64,000 bases of DNA from Xenophilus sp003671765 (GTDB lineage Bacteria > Pseudomonadota > Gammaproteobacteria > Burkholderiales > Burkholderiaceae_C). Where the stretch lies: contig CP166702.1 of NCBI GenBank assembly GCA_051414805.1, positions 4,340,001-4,404,000 of the forward strand, in the 5' to 3' direction. Positions 16,691 through 24,920 of this stretch are shown piece by piece. A program made the position numbers and the translations under genes. Numbering within the stretch: position 1 is the stretch's first letter; each line of letters starts with the position of its first letter. Below the pieces are notes generated by a model. That model searched no databases. It saw only the letters and a list, made by a program, of their open reading frames with translations, and had not been told where the DNA came from.

Positions 16691-16960
16691 TCACCAAGGC
16701 CGCAGCGATTCGCCGAACACACCGATCTTGTCGACCAGCGCGTTCTGCGCTTCGATCCACGCCCCATGGCGCTCGTCGAACGCCTGGCGCCGCTCGGCCA
16801 TGGACTTCTGCTGGGCCAGCGACTCCAACTCTGCATAGCGCGCCGCGGAAATGAGGACGGCGGCAACGCGGTCGTTCTTCAGCACATGGACGGGCTCGCG
16901 CTCGGCCTGCGCGAGGTAGTAGCCCAGACGGTTCTTGGCTTCGGTGGCGGTGATCTGCAT
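16691..16960 (-). CDS. Hybrid antitoxin: Phd/YefM-like N-terminus, CcdA-like C-terminus
   Basis: An 89-residue protein. Residues 1-48 (MQITATEAKNRLGYYLAQ, then HVLKNDRVAAVLIS and ARYAELESL) are a typical Phd/YefM DNA-binding domain. The last 25 residues (AQNALVDKIGVFGESLRPW) match instead the toxin-binding tail of CcdA, including Phe-x4-Arg-x-Trp. Paired with the CcdB-like gene 7 bases downstream, it should act as an autorepressor and neutralise the toxin. An AGGAG site lies 6 bases before the ATG at 16960; an open extension to 16996 would run through the operator dyad. Confidence 0.85.
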   Translation of the reverse strand: MQITATEAKNRLGYYLAQAEREPVHVLKNDRVAAVLISAARYAELESLAQQKSMAERRQAFDERHGAWIEAQNALVDKIGVFGESLRPW

Positions 16961-16979
16961 GGTGGCTCCTGCGGGATGA

Positions 16980-16996
16980 ATGGCTATTTTAGCCAT
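16980..16996 (-). promoter_or_regulatory. Operator dyad and -10 box of the toxin-antitoxin genes
   Basis: A perfect 7-base inverted repeat, ATGGCTA and TAGCCAT around TTT, lies 19 bases before the antitoxin ATG. On the minus strand it contains TAAAAT (16991 to 16986), a good -10 element, so a repressor on the dyad would cover the promoter. No clear -35 is seen. Confidence 0.6.
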
Positions 16997-17037
16997 CCAC
17001 TACCCCACCCCCGTCGCACTGCCGTGCACCAAAAACA

Positions 17038-17059
17038 AAAGGCGCCCGCAGGCGCCTTT
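17038..17059 (-). terminator. Rho-independent terminator after aspS
   Basis: Read leftward, AAAGGCGCC pairs with GGCGCCTTT around a 4-base loop and is followed by TTGTTTTT. It stands 21 bases after the aspS stop and separates aspS from the toxin-antitoxin-nudB transcript. Confidence 0.9.
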
Positions 17060-17079
17060 CTCATGCCGAGTGCAGCCGC

Positions 17080-18882
17080 TCAGGCCGTCTGCACGTTGCG
17101 CAGCTTGATGTGCAGCTCGCGCAGTTGCTTCTCGTCGACCGGGCTCGGCGCCTGCGTCAGCAGATCCTGCGCGCGCTGGGTCTTGGGGAAGGCAATGACG
17201 TCGCGGATCGACTCGGCACCCGTCATCAGCATGACCAGGCGGTCCAGGCCGATGGCGATGCCGCCGTGGGGGGGCGCGCCGTACTGCAGCGCGTCGAGCA
17301 GGAAGCCGAACTTGGCCTGCGCGTCCTCGGCGTTGATCTTCAGGGCGCGGAACACCTTGCTCTGCACTTCCTCGCGATGGATACGCACCGAGCCGCCGCC
17401 CATCTCGATGCCGTTGAGCACCATGTCGTAGGCCTTGGCCAGGCACTTCTCGGGTGCCGTGTCCATCAGGTCCTCGTGGCCGTCCTTCGGGCTCGTGAAC
17501 GGGTGGTGCACGGCGCTCCAGCGCTGGCCTTCCTCGTCGAACTCGAACATCGGGAAGTCGATGACCCACAGGGGCGCCCAGCGGTCCTCGAACAGGCCGT
17601 TCTTCTTGCCGAAGGCGCTGTGGCCGATCTTGATGCGCAGCGCGCCGATGGCGTCGTTGACCACCTTGGCCTTGTCGGCGCCGAAGAAGATGATGTCGCC
17701 GTTGCGCGCGCCGGTGCGGGCGATGATCTCGCCCAGGGCGTTGTCGTCCAGGTTCTTCACGATCGGGCTCTGCAGCCCCTCGCGGCCCTGCGACCAGTCG
17801 TTGACCTTGATGTAGGCCAGGCCCTTGGCGCCGTAGATCTTGACGAACTCGGTGTAGCCGTCGATGTCGCCGCGCGAGAGGCCACCCTCGCCACCGCCGC
17901 CCGGCACACGCAGCGCCACGACGCGGCCGCCGGCCATGTTGGCAGCGCCCGAGAAGACCTTGAACTCCACGCGCTTCATGAGCTCGGTCAGCTCGGTGAA
18001 CTCGAGCTTGACGCGCAGGTCCGGCTTGTCGGAGCCGTACTTGAACATCGCGTCGCCGTAGGTCATGACCGGGAACACGCCCAGGTCGATGTCGGCCGCG
18101 GCGCGGAAGACCTTGCGGATCATGCCCTCGAACATCGTGCGGATCTCCTCTTCCGACAGGAAGGAGGTCTCGATGTCGATCTGCGTGAACTCGGGCTGGC
18201 GGTCGGCCCGCAGGTCCTCGTCACGGAAGCACTTGACGATCTGGTAGTAGCGGTCGAAGCCCGACACCATCAAGAGCTGCTTGAACAGCTGCGGCGACTG
18301 CGGCAGTGCGAAGAAGCTGCCGTCGTGCACGCGGCTGGGCACCAGGTAGTCGCGTGCGCCTTCGGGCGTCGACTTGCCCAGCATCGGCGTCTCGATGTCG
18401 ATGAAGCCGTTGGCGTCGAGGAACTTGCGCACCTCCATCGTCACCTTGTAGCGCGTCATCAGGTTCTTCTGCATGACGGGGCGGCGCAGGTCGAGCACGC
18501 GGTGCGTGAGGCGCGTGGTCTCGCTCAGGTTGTCGTCGTCGAGCAGGAAAGGCGGCGTCACCGAGGGGTTGAGCACCTTCAGCTCGTGCGCCAGCACCTC
18601 GATCTTGCCGCTCTTGAGCTGGTCGTTCACGGTGCCCTCGGGGCGTGCGCGCACGACGCCCTTGACCTGCACGCAGAACTCGTTGCGCAGGCCCTCCGCG
18701 GTGGCGAAGGTGGTGGCGCGGTCGGGGTCGCACACGACCTGCACGTAGCCTTCGCGGTCGCGCAGGTCGACGAAGATCACGCCGCCATGGTCGCGGCGGC
18801 GGTTGACCCAGCCGCACAGGGTGACGGTTTCGCCCATCAGGGCTTCGGTCACGAGACCGCAGTAGTGAGAACGCATGGCCAT
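17080..18882 (-). CDS. aspS: Aspartyl-tRNA synthetase
   Basis: A 600-residue class II synthetase of the bacterial type: OB-fold anticodon domain (about 1-110, CGWVNRRRDHGG), catalytic core with motif 2 (FRDEDLRADRQPEFTQID) and motif 3 (GIAIGLDRLVMLMTG), and the GAD insertion between them (about 290-420). Length is normal for the bacterial family. It charges tRNA-Asp in the cytoplasm; whether it also charges tRNA-Asn cannot be told here. It follows the DUF502 gene by 43 bases on the same strand and ends in a strong terminator. Confidence 0.97.
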   Translation of the reverse strand: MAMRSHYCGLVTEALMGETVTLCGWVNRRRDHGGVIFVDLRDREGYVQVVCDPDRATTFATAEGLRNEFCVQVKGVVRARPEGTVNDQLKSGKIEVLAHELKVLNPSVTPPFLLDDDNLSETTRLTHRVLDLRRPVMQKNLMTRYKVTMEVRKFLDANGFIDIETPMLGKSTPEGARDYLVPSRVHDGSFFALPQSPQLFKQLLMVSGFDRYYQIVKCFRDEDLRADRQPEFTQIDIETSFLSEEEIRTMFEGMIRKVFRAAADIDLGVFPVMTYGDAMFKYGSDKPDLRVKLEFTELTELMKRVEFKVFSGAANMAGGRVVALRVPGGGGEGGLSRGDIDGYTEFVKIYGAKGLAYIKVNDWSQGREGLQSPIVKNLDDNALGEIIARTGARNGDIIFFGADKAKVVNDAIGALRIKIGHSAFGKKNGLFEDRWAPLWVIDFPMFEFDEEGQRWSAVHHPFTSPKDGHEDLMDTAPEKCLAKAYDMVLNGIEMGGGSVRIHREEVQSKVFRALKINAEDAQAKFGFLLDALQYGAPPHGGIAIGLDRLVMLMTGAESIRDVIAFPKTQRAQDLLTQAPSPVDEKQLRELHIKLRNVQTA

Positions 18883-18925
18883 GGTTGAAGGTTCCGGCGC
18901 CCACCACGGGGCGCATTGCTGGGAG

Positions 18926-19564
18926 TTAGGAGTTGGCGAGCGGTGCCGGCCGCGTGGGCAGGCTGCCCGGGCCGCCGGGCACGACGACGCCCATCGACAC
19001 GATGTACTTGAGCGCCTCGTCCACGCTCATCTTCAGCTCGATGCAGTCGCTGCGCTTGAGCATCACGAAGTAGCCGCCCGTCGGGTTGGGCGTGGTCGGC
19101 ACGTAGACCCCGAGGTAGTCGCCCTGCAGGTGGTTGACCACGTCGCCGCCGGGCGCGCCGGTGACGAAGGCGATGGTCCACATGCCCTCATGCGGCCACT
19201 GGATCAGCACCGCGGTGCGGAAGGCATTGCCGCTTTCCGAGAACAGCGTGTCGGAGACCTGCTTGACGCTGGAGTAGATGGAGCGCACCACGGGGATGCG
19301 GCGCACCAGGGCATCGCCCCAGCTCAGCAGGCGCTTGCCGACGAAGTTGCTGGCCACCGCGCCGACCACCAGCAGGATGGCCAGCGTGAACAGCACGCCC
19401 AGGCCACGGATCTTGTGGTCGGACAGCCAGGCCTGCCACTGCTCGGGCAGCAGCCACAGCGTCTGGTCCAGCGTGCCCACGATCCAGTTGAGCACGGCCA
19501 GCGTGACCACCAGGGGCACGATGACCAGGAGGCCGGACAGCAGCCATTTGCGCAGCGCGAGCAT
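18926..19564 (-). CDS. DUF502 family membrane protein
   Basis: A 212-residue protein with two membrane helices (about 8-30 and 52-75) and a conserved region after the second (RIPVVRSIYSSVKQVSDTLF, then GVYVPTTPNPTGGYF) typical of DUF502. The function is unknown. It lies between the fmdB-type gene (15 bases upstream) and aspS on the same strand, an arrangement I associate with Burkholderiales. Confidence 0.88.
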   Translation of the reverse strand: MLALRKWLLSGLLVIVPLVVTLAVLNWIVGTLDQTLWLLPEQWQAWLSDHKIRGLGVLFTLAILLVVGAVASNFVGKRLLSWGDALVRRIPVVRSIYSSVKQVSDTLFSESGNAFRTAVLIQWPHEGMWTIAFVTGAPGGDVVNHLQGDYLGVYVPTTPNPTGGYFVMLKRSDCIELKMSVDEALKYIVSMGVVVPGGPGSLPTRPAPLANS

Positions 19565-19579
19565 GGGAGGCGGGACCGT

Positions 19580-19909
19580 TCAGTCGCTCTTGGCAGCGGG
19601 GGATGCCGCCGGCGCGGGCGCGGGCGCCGCGGGTGCGGGCGACGCGGCGGCCGGCGCGGGGGCGGCCGCAGGAGCGCTGGCGCCGCTGTCGGCGGGCTTG
19701 CCGTCGCCACCGCCTTTCTTGGCACCGTTGTCGCGGAAGTCGGTCACGTACCAGCCCGAGCCCTTGAGCTGGAAGCCGGCGGCGGTGACCTGCTTGCTGA
19801 ACGATTCGGCGCCGCAGTGCGGGCAGACCGTGAGCGGCGCGTCGGAGATCTTCTGCAGCACGTCCTTGGCAAAGCCGCAGGCGCTGCACTTGTAGGCGTA
19901 GATGGGCAT
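19580..19909 (-). CDS. FmdB-type zinc-ribbon protein
   Basis: A 109-residue protein beginning MPIYAYKCSACGF, with two CxxC pairs (CSAC and CPHC) forming a zinc ribbon in the first 40 residues, as in the FmdB/CxxC_CXXC_SSSS family. The second half is a low-complexity Ala/Pro tail of about 40 residues. The family's regulatory label is historical and the role is not established. A good -10 element lies about 70 bases upstream; it starts the DUF502-aspS run. Confidence 0.88.
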   Translation of the reverse strand: MPIYAYKCSACGFAKDVLQKISDAPLTVCPHCGAESFSKQVTAAGFQLKGSGWYVTDFRDNGAKKGGGDGKPADSGASAPAAAPAPAAASPAPAAPAPAPAASPAAKSD

Positions 19910-19979
19910 CGGATCCGGGAATGGGAGGGGTTTGAAACGCAAACGCGCAAGCCGCCGGCGGCCGCTTGCAAAGCCCTCG

Positions 19980-19985
19980 ATTATA
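19980..19985 (-). promoter_or_regulatory. -10 box for the fmdB-DUF502-aspS run
   Basis: A perfect TATAAT on the minus strand, 70 bases before the FmdB-type start. The -35 region is poor. Upstream, a GAGCGGGC/GCCCGCTC hairpin (20015-20036) overlaps the symporter stop codon and may end that transcript. Confidence 0.55.
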
Positions 19986-20034
19986 GGCTGGCGCCCCTCT
20001 GCCGATGCCCGCTCGAGCGGGCCGGCCTGCCCGC

Positions 20035-21483
20035 TCAGGCGGGCTCCGTGGCCAGAGGGCGGTGCGGCGTGCGCACGTTGGCCAGCCACTGCGGCGCCAG
20101 CGAGCCCACCACCATGCCGGCCATCGAGGCCAGCACACCGGCGAGCTGGGCCGGGAACACGGCGCCCCAGGGCATGGCCAGGCCCAGCAGCCACACGCCG
20201 ATGCCCAGCACCACGGCCGCGATCGCCCCCTGGGTGGTGCCCCGGTTCCAGTACAGGCCGAAGACCAGCGGCACGAAGGCGCCGACCAGCGGCACCTGGT
20301 AGGCCCCCGACACCAGCTCGTAGATCGAGGTGCCCTGCATGCGGATGGCGTAGGCCAGCACCGCGGCGCTGAAGAGCAGCACCGTGATGCGCATGGTGCG
20401 CAGGTTCTCGCGGTCGCTGCCGGCGGGCCGGAACTGGCGCCAGATGTTCTCGGTGAAGGTCACGCTGGGCGCCAGCAGCGTGGCCGAGGCGGTGGACTTG
20501 ATGGCCGACAGCAGCGCACCGAAGAACAGCACCTGCATGACGAAGGGCATCTTCTCCAGCACCAGGGTGGGCAGCACCTTCTGCGGATCTTCCTTGAGCA
20601 GCGTGGCCGTCTGCTCCGGCATGATGATCAGCGCGCTGGCCACCAGGAACATGGGCACCGCAGCGAAGAGGATGTAGGCGGCGCCGCCGATGACCGGGCC
20701 GCGCGTGGCCGCCTTGACGCTGTTGGCCGACATCACACGCTGGAACACGTCCTGCTGCGGGATGGAGCCCAGCATCATCGTGATGGCGGCGGCGAAGAAG
20801 AAGACGATGTCGTGCCAGGTGGGCTCGGGCCAGAACTTGAAGAGATCCTTGCTCATGGCCAGGTCGATCACCTTGTCGGCGCCGCCGGCCATGTTGCCGG
20901 CGAACATGGCGATCACCGCCAGGCCCAGCACCAGGATGATCATCTGGATGAAGTCGGTCACCGCCACCGACCACATGCCGCCGAAGAGCGTGTAGGCCAG
21001 GATAGAGACCACGCCGATCACCATGCCCACCGGGATGCTCACCACCCCGCCCGAGAGCAGGTTGAACACCAGCCCCAGCGCCGTGACCTGCGCCGACACC
21101 CAGCCCAGGTAGCTGAGCATGATGATCAGCGAGCACATGACTTCCACGGCGCGGCCGTAGCGCTCGCGGTAGTAGTCGCTGATGGTCAGCAGCGTCATGC
21201 GGTAGAGCTTGCCGGCGAAGAACAGGCCCACCAGGATCAGGCAGGTGCCGGCGCCGAAGGGGTCTTCGACCACGCCGTTCAGGCCGCCCTCGATGAACTT
21301 GGCCGGGATGCCCAGCACCGTTTCGGACCCGAACCAGGTCGCGAAGGTGGTGGTGACGATCATGTACAGCGGCAGGTGGCGGCCGGCGATCGCGAAGTCC
21401 GTCGTGTTCTTGACCCGCTTGGCGGCCCACAGGCCGATGGCGATCGTGACGAGCAGGTAGACGATGACCAGGGTCAGCAGCAC
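20035..21483 (-). CDS. Sodium:solute symporter (SSS family)
   Basis: A 482-residue inner-membrane protein with about 13 hydrophobic segments and the SSS signature region (FATWFGSETVLGIPAKF, then YYRERYGRAVEVM). It probably imports an organic acid, amino acid or similar solute with Na+; the substrate is not readable from the sequence. It begins 55 bases after the ubiB stop on the same strand, so it may be the tail of that transcript, though functional linkage to ubiquinone is not expected. Confidence 0.88.
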   Translation of the reverse strand: MLLTLVIVYLLVTIAIGLWAAKRVKNTTDFAIAGRHLPLYMIVTTTFATWFGSETVLGIPAKFIEGGLNGVVEDPFGAGTCLILVGLFFAGKLYRMTLLTISDYYRERYGRAVEVMCSLIIMLSYLGWVSAQVTALGLVFNLLSGGVVSIPVGMVIGVVSILAYTLFGGMWSVAVTDFIQMIILVLGLAVIAMFAGNMAGGADKVIDLAMSKDLFKFWPEPTWHDIVFFFAAAITMMLGSIPQQDVFQRVMSANSVKAATRGPVIGGAAYILFAAVPMFLVASALIIMPEQTATLLKEDPQKVLPTLVLEKMPFVMQVLFFGALLSAIKSTASATLLAPSVTFTENIWRQFRPAGSDRENLRTMRITVLLFSAAVLAYAIRMQGTSIYELVSGAYQVPLVGAFVPLVFGLYWNRGTTQGAIAAVVLGIGVWLLGLAMPWGAVFPAQLAGVLASMAGMVVGSLAPQWLANVRTPHRPLATEPA

Positions 21484-21538
21484 GGCAGTGTTCTCCTCGG
21501 GACGTGCGGGGACGGGACGAAAGACGGAAGAAGAAGGC

Positions 21539-23104
21539 TCAGAACAGGGCCACGCGCAGCAGCACCTGGATCAGGATCAAGCCCAATACAAAACCTATGC
21601 CAGCGTAGATGATGCCCTGCAGCAGGCGGTTGGTGCGCTTCTGCGCCGCCAGCAGTTCGAGCAGTTCGCGGCGGTGGTCGGCGGGCCGGTGCTCCAGGTA
21701 GTCGTGCAGCAGACGCGGCAGCTGGGGCAGCAGCTTGGCGTAGCGCGGCGCCTCGGCGCGCAGCTGCTCCCACAGCTTGCGCGGGCCGATCTGGTCGGCC
21801 ATCCACTTCTCCAGGAAGGGCTTGGCCGTGTGCCACAGGTCCAGCTCCGGGTCGAGCTGGCGGCCCAGGCCCTCGATGTTCAGCAGCGTCTTCTGCAGCA
21901 GCACCAGCTGGGGCTGGATCTCGACGTGGAAGCGGCGCGAGGTCTGGAACAGGCGCATCAGCACCATCCCCAGCGAGATTTCCTTCAGCGGCCGGTCGAA
22001 GTACGGCTCGCACACGGTGCGGATGGCCGCCTCCAGCTCGTCCACGCGGGTGCCCTCGGGCACCCAGCCGCTTTCCAGGTGGAGCTCGGCCACGCGCTTG
22101 TAGTCGCGGCGGAAGAAGGCGGCGAAGTTCTGCGCCAGGTATTCCTTGTCGGACTCGGTCAGCGTGCCGACGATGCCGAAGTCCAGCGAGATGTAGCGCC
22201 CGAAGGTCTCGGGCGCCAGGCTCACCTGGATGTTCCCGGGGTGCATGTCGGCATGGAAGAAGCCGTCGCGGAACACCTGGGTGAAGAAGATGGTGACGCC
22301 GTCGCGCGCCAGCTTGGGGATGTCGACGCCGGCCGCCCGCAGGCGGTCCAGCTGGGCGATGGGCACGCCGTGCATGCGCTCCATCACGATGACCTCCTCG
22401 TGGCAGAGGTCCCAGAACATCTCGGGGATCAGCAGCATGTCCAGCGAGGCCATGTTGCGGCGCAGCTGGGCGGCGTTGGCGGCCTCGCGCACCAGGTCGA
22501 GCTCGTCGTGCAGGTACTTGTCGAACTCGGCCACCACCTGCCGGGGCTTGAGGCGCTTGCCGTCGGCCGATGCGCGCTCGACCCAGCCGGCCATCATGGC
22601 CATGAGCGCCAGGTCCTTGTCGATCACGCCGCGCATGCCGGGGCGCAGCACCTTGACGGCCACCTCGCGGACGCCGCCGTGCGGGTCGCGCAGCGTGGCG
22701 AAGTGCACCTGCGCGATCGAGGCGCTCGCCACCGGCGTGGCATCGAACTGCTCGAAGAGCTCGCCCACCGGCCGCTTGAAGGCGCGCTCGATGGTGGCGA
22801 TGGCGATCGCCGAATCGAAGGGCGGCACCCGGTCCTGCAGCCACGCCAGTTCGTCGGCGATGTCGGGCGGCAGCAGGTCGCGGCGCGTGGAGAGCACCTG
22901 GCCGAACTTGACGAAGATCGGCCCGAGCCGCTCGAGGGCCTCGCGCAGCCGCTGGCCGCGCGGCGCATCGAGGTTGCGGCCGACCGAGACCACGCTCGCC
23001 AGCACGCGCAGCCAGGGCTTCTGGAAGCTGGTGAGGACGAGCTCGTCCAGGCCGTAGCGCAGCGCGACCCAGACGATGAAGATGCCGCGCGTGAAGCGCG
23101 TCAT
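21539..23104 (-). CDS. ubiB: Ubiquinone biosynthesis ATPase/kinase-like protein UbiB
   Basis: A 521-residue member of the ABC1/ADCK/UbiB family. The family KxGQ motif is visible in FVKFGQVLSTRRD (about 64-76), followed by VASASIAQVH and AVKVLRPGM, an HADMHPGN catalytic loop and a DFG-like LDFGIVGTL. Two membrane helices stand at the C-terminus (GIIYAGIGFVLGLILIQVLL). UbiB supports extraction or handling of ubiquinone intermediates in the membrane. Its ATG overlaps the ubiJ stop by four bases, a coupling common for this pair. Confidence 0.95.
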   Translation of the reverse strand: MTRFTRGIFIVWVALRYGLDELVLTSFQKPWLRVLASVVSVGRNLDAPRGQRLREALERLGPIFVKFGQVLSTRRDLLPPDIADELAWLQDRVPPFDSAIAIATIERAFKRPVGELFEQFDATPVASASIAQVHFATLRDPHGGVREVAVKVLRPGMRGVIDKDLALMAMMAGWVERASADGKRLKPRQVVAEFDKYLHDELDLVREAANAAQLRRNMASLDMLLIPEMFWDLCHEEVIVMERMHGVPIAQLDRLRAAGVDIPKLARDGVTIFFTQVFRDGFFHADMHPGNIQVSLAPETFGRYISLDFGIVGTLTESDKEYLAQNFAAFFRRDYKRVAELHLESGWVPEGTRVDELEAAIRTVCEPYFDRPLKEISLGMVLMRLFQTSRRFHVEIQPQLVLLQKTLLNIEGLGRQLDPELDLWHTAKPFLEKWMADQIGPRKLWEQLRAEAPRYAKLLPQLPRLLHDYLEHRPADHRRELLELLAAQKRTNRLLQGIIYAGIGFVLGLILIQVLLRVALF

Positions 23105-23661
23105 TCGGCGCTGCTCTTCGGGCGGTCCGACCGCGGCTTCGCCGCCTTGTCGATGAACTCGCGCAGCGCGCCGGTCACGCGGCGCGCCGCGGTGCCGATG
23201 GCATGCGCCGGCGCATCGCCGATGAGCCGCGCCAGGTCGTCCTCGACGTCCCAGCGGACGTGGTCGACCAGCCAGTTGATCTCGGCCGCGAGCTGCACGT
23301 CGCCTTCGATCTGCACGGCGGGCTTGTCGCCGCGCAGCGTGGCGCCGGCAAGCGCCAGCGGCGAGGCTTCGGTGACGGTCAGGGTGAGGTCGGGAAGGGC
23401 GGTCTCGGGCGCCAGGTCGAGCAGCCCGGCCGGCGTGGCGACCACGCGCACCTGGATCTTGCGCCACTGCACCAGCACCACGCGGCCCTGCTGGCGGGCC
23501 AGGCGGTCCTGCGCCTCGGGCTCCTGCTGCAGCACATGGTTGATGAACAGCACCGCGCGGTGCTGCACCTCGTGGATGGCCCAGGCCGGCGGCTGCAGGC
23601 GCTCGCCGATGCGGGCGGCGAACTCTTCCAGAAAAGCGAATGGGGACGATGGTGTGGCCAT
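23101..23661 (-). CDS. ubiJ: Ubiquinone biosynthesis accessory factor UbiJ (SCP2 fold)
   Basis: A 186-residue soluble protein with an SCP2-like lipid-binding domain in the middle (LTLTVTEASPLALAG, then DVQLAAEINWLVD) and a basic C-terminal helix. UbiJ binds lipids in the soluble Ubi complex that carries out ubiquinone ring modifications. The assignment rests on the SCP2 pattern plus the four-base overlap with ubiB. The ATG at 23661 begins just before the FAFLEEFAARIGERL helix; longer open extensions upstream are not conserved-looking. Confidence 0.85.
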   Translation of the reverse strand: MATPSSPFAFLEEFAARIGERLQPPAWAIHEVQHRAVLFINHVLQQEPEAQDRLARQQGRVVLVQWRKIQVRVVATPAGLLDLAPETALPDLTLTVTEASPLALAGATLRGDKPAVQIEGDVQLAAEINWLVDHVRWDVEDDLARLIGDAPAHAIGTAARRVTGALREFIDKAAKPRSDRPKSSAE

Positions 23662-23719
23662 GTCCCCATTATCCGGCTTGGCACCGCCGAGGCGGCACCC
23701 GTTCAGCGACGCGCCAGGC

Positions 23720-24727
23720 TTATTGCAGTGCCTGGACGCCCGCCACCAGCCAGCCGCCGCCATGGGTCGGCTTGCTCATGTTCCACACCTCGCGGAAGGG
23801 CGCCGGGCCGGCCGAGGCGTCCTCGCGGATCATGCCGGAGAACTCCACGCTCGCCAGGTAGGCGTCGGGCAGCTCCTCGATGCCCAGCAGCTTGGCGTCG
23901 AGCATGACCACCTCGGTCTTGTTGGGCTGGCCGCCGGAGGAGCGTTCGCGCTCGCCCAGCTGCGAGCGGATCTCTTCGACCATGCCGTCGGTCATCATCG
24001 AACGCAGGGTGCCGATGTCGGCGCGGTCCCAGGCGTCCTGCAGCGTCACGAAGTTGCGCTTGGCGGCGGTGAGGAAGCCGTCGACGTCGAAGCCCTGGGG
24101 CACGCCCCAGCCCTGCGCACCCGACAGCGCGGAGCCGATCGACACGCCCGTGCCACCCAGTGCGGAGTGGCCGGTGGCCGCCGGCGCGCTGCCGTCGAAG
24201 GCGGCGGTGTTGCGCTCCCACGGACGGGCCGACGCGTCGTTGCCGACGTTGTTGGGGCTGTACTGGGCCGGTGCGCGCGCATCCGCTGCGCCGCCCACGC
24301 CCTGGAAGGCCAGGTTGCCAGACTGCGACTGACGGCCGCGGTTGCTCAGCATGCGCCAGACCATGACGGCGGCCAGCACCAGCAGGCCGATCAGCAGGAT
24401 GTTGGCGAAGCCGGCGCCCAGGCCCAGCGAGTTGGCGAGCCAGGCCAGGCCGAGACCGGCGGCCAGGCCGCCGAGGATGCCGGCCCAGGGCCGGCGCGGC
24501 GCCTGAGCACCGGGCGCGGCCGTCGCGGGCTTGGCCGCGGCGGCGCTGTTGGTCGCGTTCTGCGTCGGCGCGCCGGGTGCGGCCGGCGGCGTCGCCTCGC
24601 GCTGCGTCACGTTGTTCGACTGGCGGCCGAAGGACTTGCCACCGCCCATGCGCTTGGCATCGGCATCCAGGCTCACGAATGCCACCGAGGCACACACGAG
24701 CAACACGGCCCAAAGATTTCTTTTCAT
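23720..24727 (-). CDS. Tim44-like domain protein
   Basis: A 335-residue envelope protein: signal peptide (residues 1-24, ending VSLDADA), a Gly/Ser/Ala-rich linker, a hydrophobic pair of segments (about 80-125) and a C-terminal Tim44-like domain (GFDVDGFLTAAKRNFVTLQDAWD onward). In bacteria this family is of unknown role. The ATG at 24727 has an AGGAG site; a GTG two codons earlier is also possible. It lies between ubiE and ubiJ on the same strand. Confidence 0.85.
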   Translation of the reverse strand: MKRNLWAVLLVCASVAFVSLDADAKRMGGGKSFGRQSNNVTQREATPPAAPGAPTQNATNSAAAAKPATAAPGAQAPRRPWAGILGGLAAGLGLAWLANSLGLGAGFANILLIGLLVLAAVMVWRMLSNRGRQSQSGNLAFQGVGGAADARAPAQYSPNNVGNDASARPWERNTAAFDGSAPAATGHSALGGTGVSIGSALSGAQGWGVPQGFDVDGFLTAAKRNFVTLQDAWDRADIGTLRSMMTDGMVEEIRSQLGERERSSGGQPNKTEVVMLDAKLLGIEELPDAYLASVEFSGMIREDASAGPAPFREVWNMSKPTHGGGWLVAGVQALQ

Positions 24728-24860
24728 CGTCACGTCTCCTCGAACGTCTTCAATTCAAACTCTTCACCACCGTACAGCGATGCCTGCATCGCACGATTCG
24801 CAAGGCCGCGGAGCAGGCCATGCGGGGCCCGCGCGGAACTGGCTTTGCCAGGCCGCAGCC

Positions 24861-24913
24861 GGCGCCCCTTGAGGGGTTGGCGGAGCGACACGCAGTGCGC
24901 GCAGACTGGGGTG
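24861..24913. repeat. Intergenic repeat downstream of ubiE
   Basis: Contains a short CCCC/GGGG hairpin around TTGA followed by a GCGGAGCGACACGCAGTGCG segment and GACTGGGGTGGTCC, ending 7 bases before the ubiE stop. I recall closely similar tracts after genes in many Comamonadaceae. The rest of the 190-base gap (24728-24920) shows no gene; it should also contain the promoter of the Tim44-like gene. Confidence 0.5.
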
Positions 24914-24920
24914 GTCCTGT

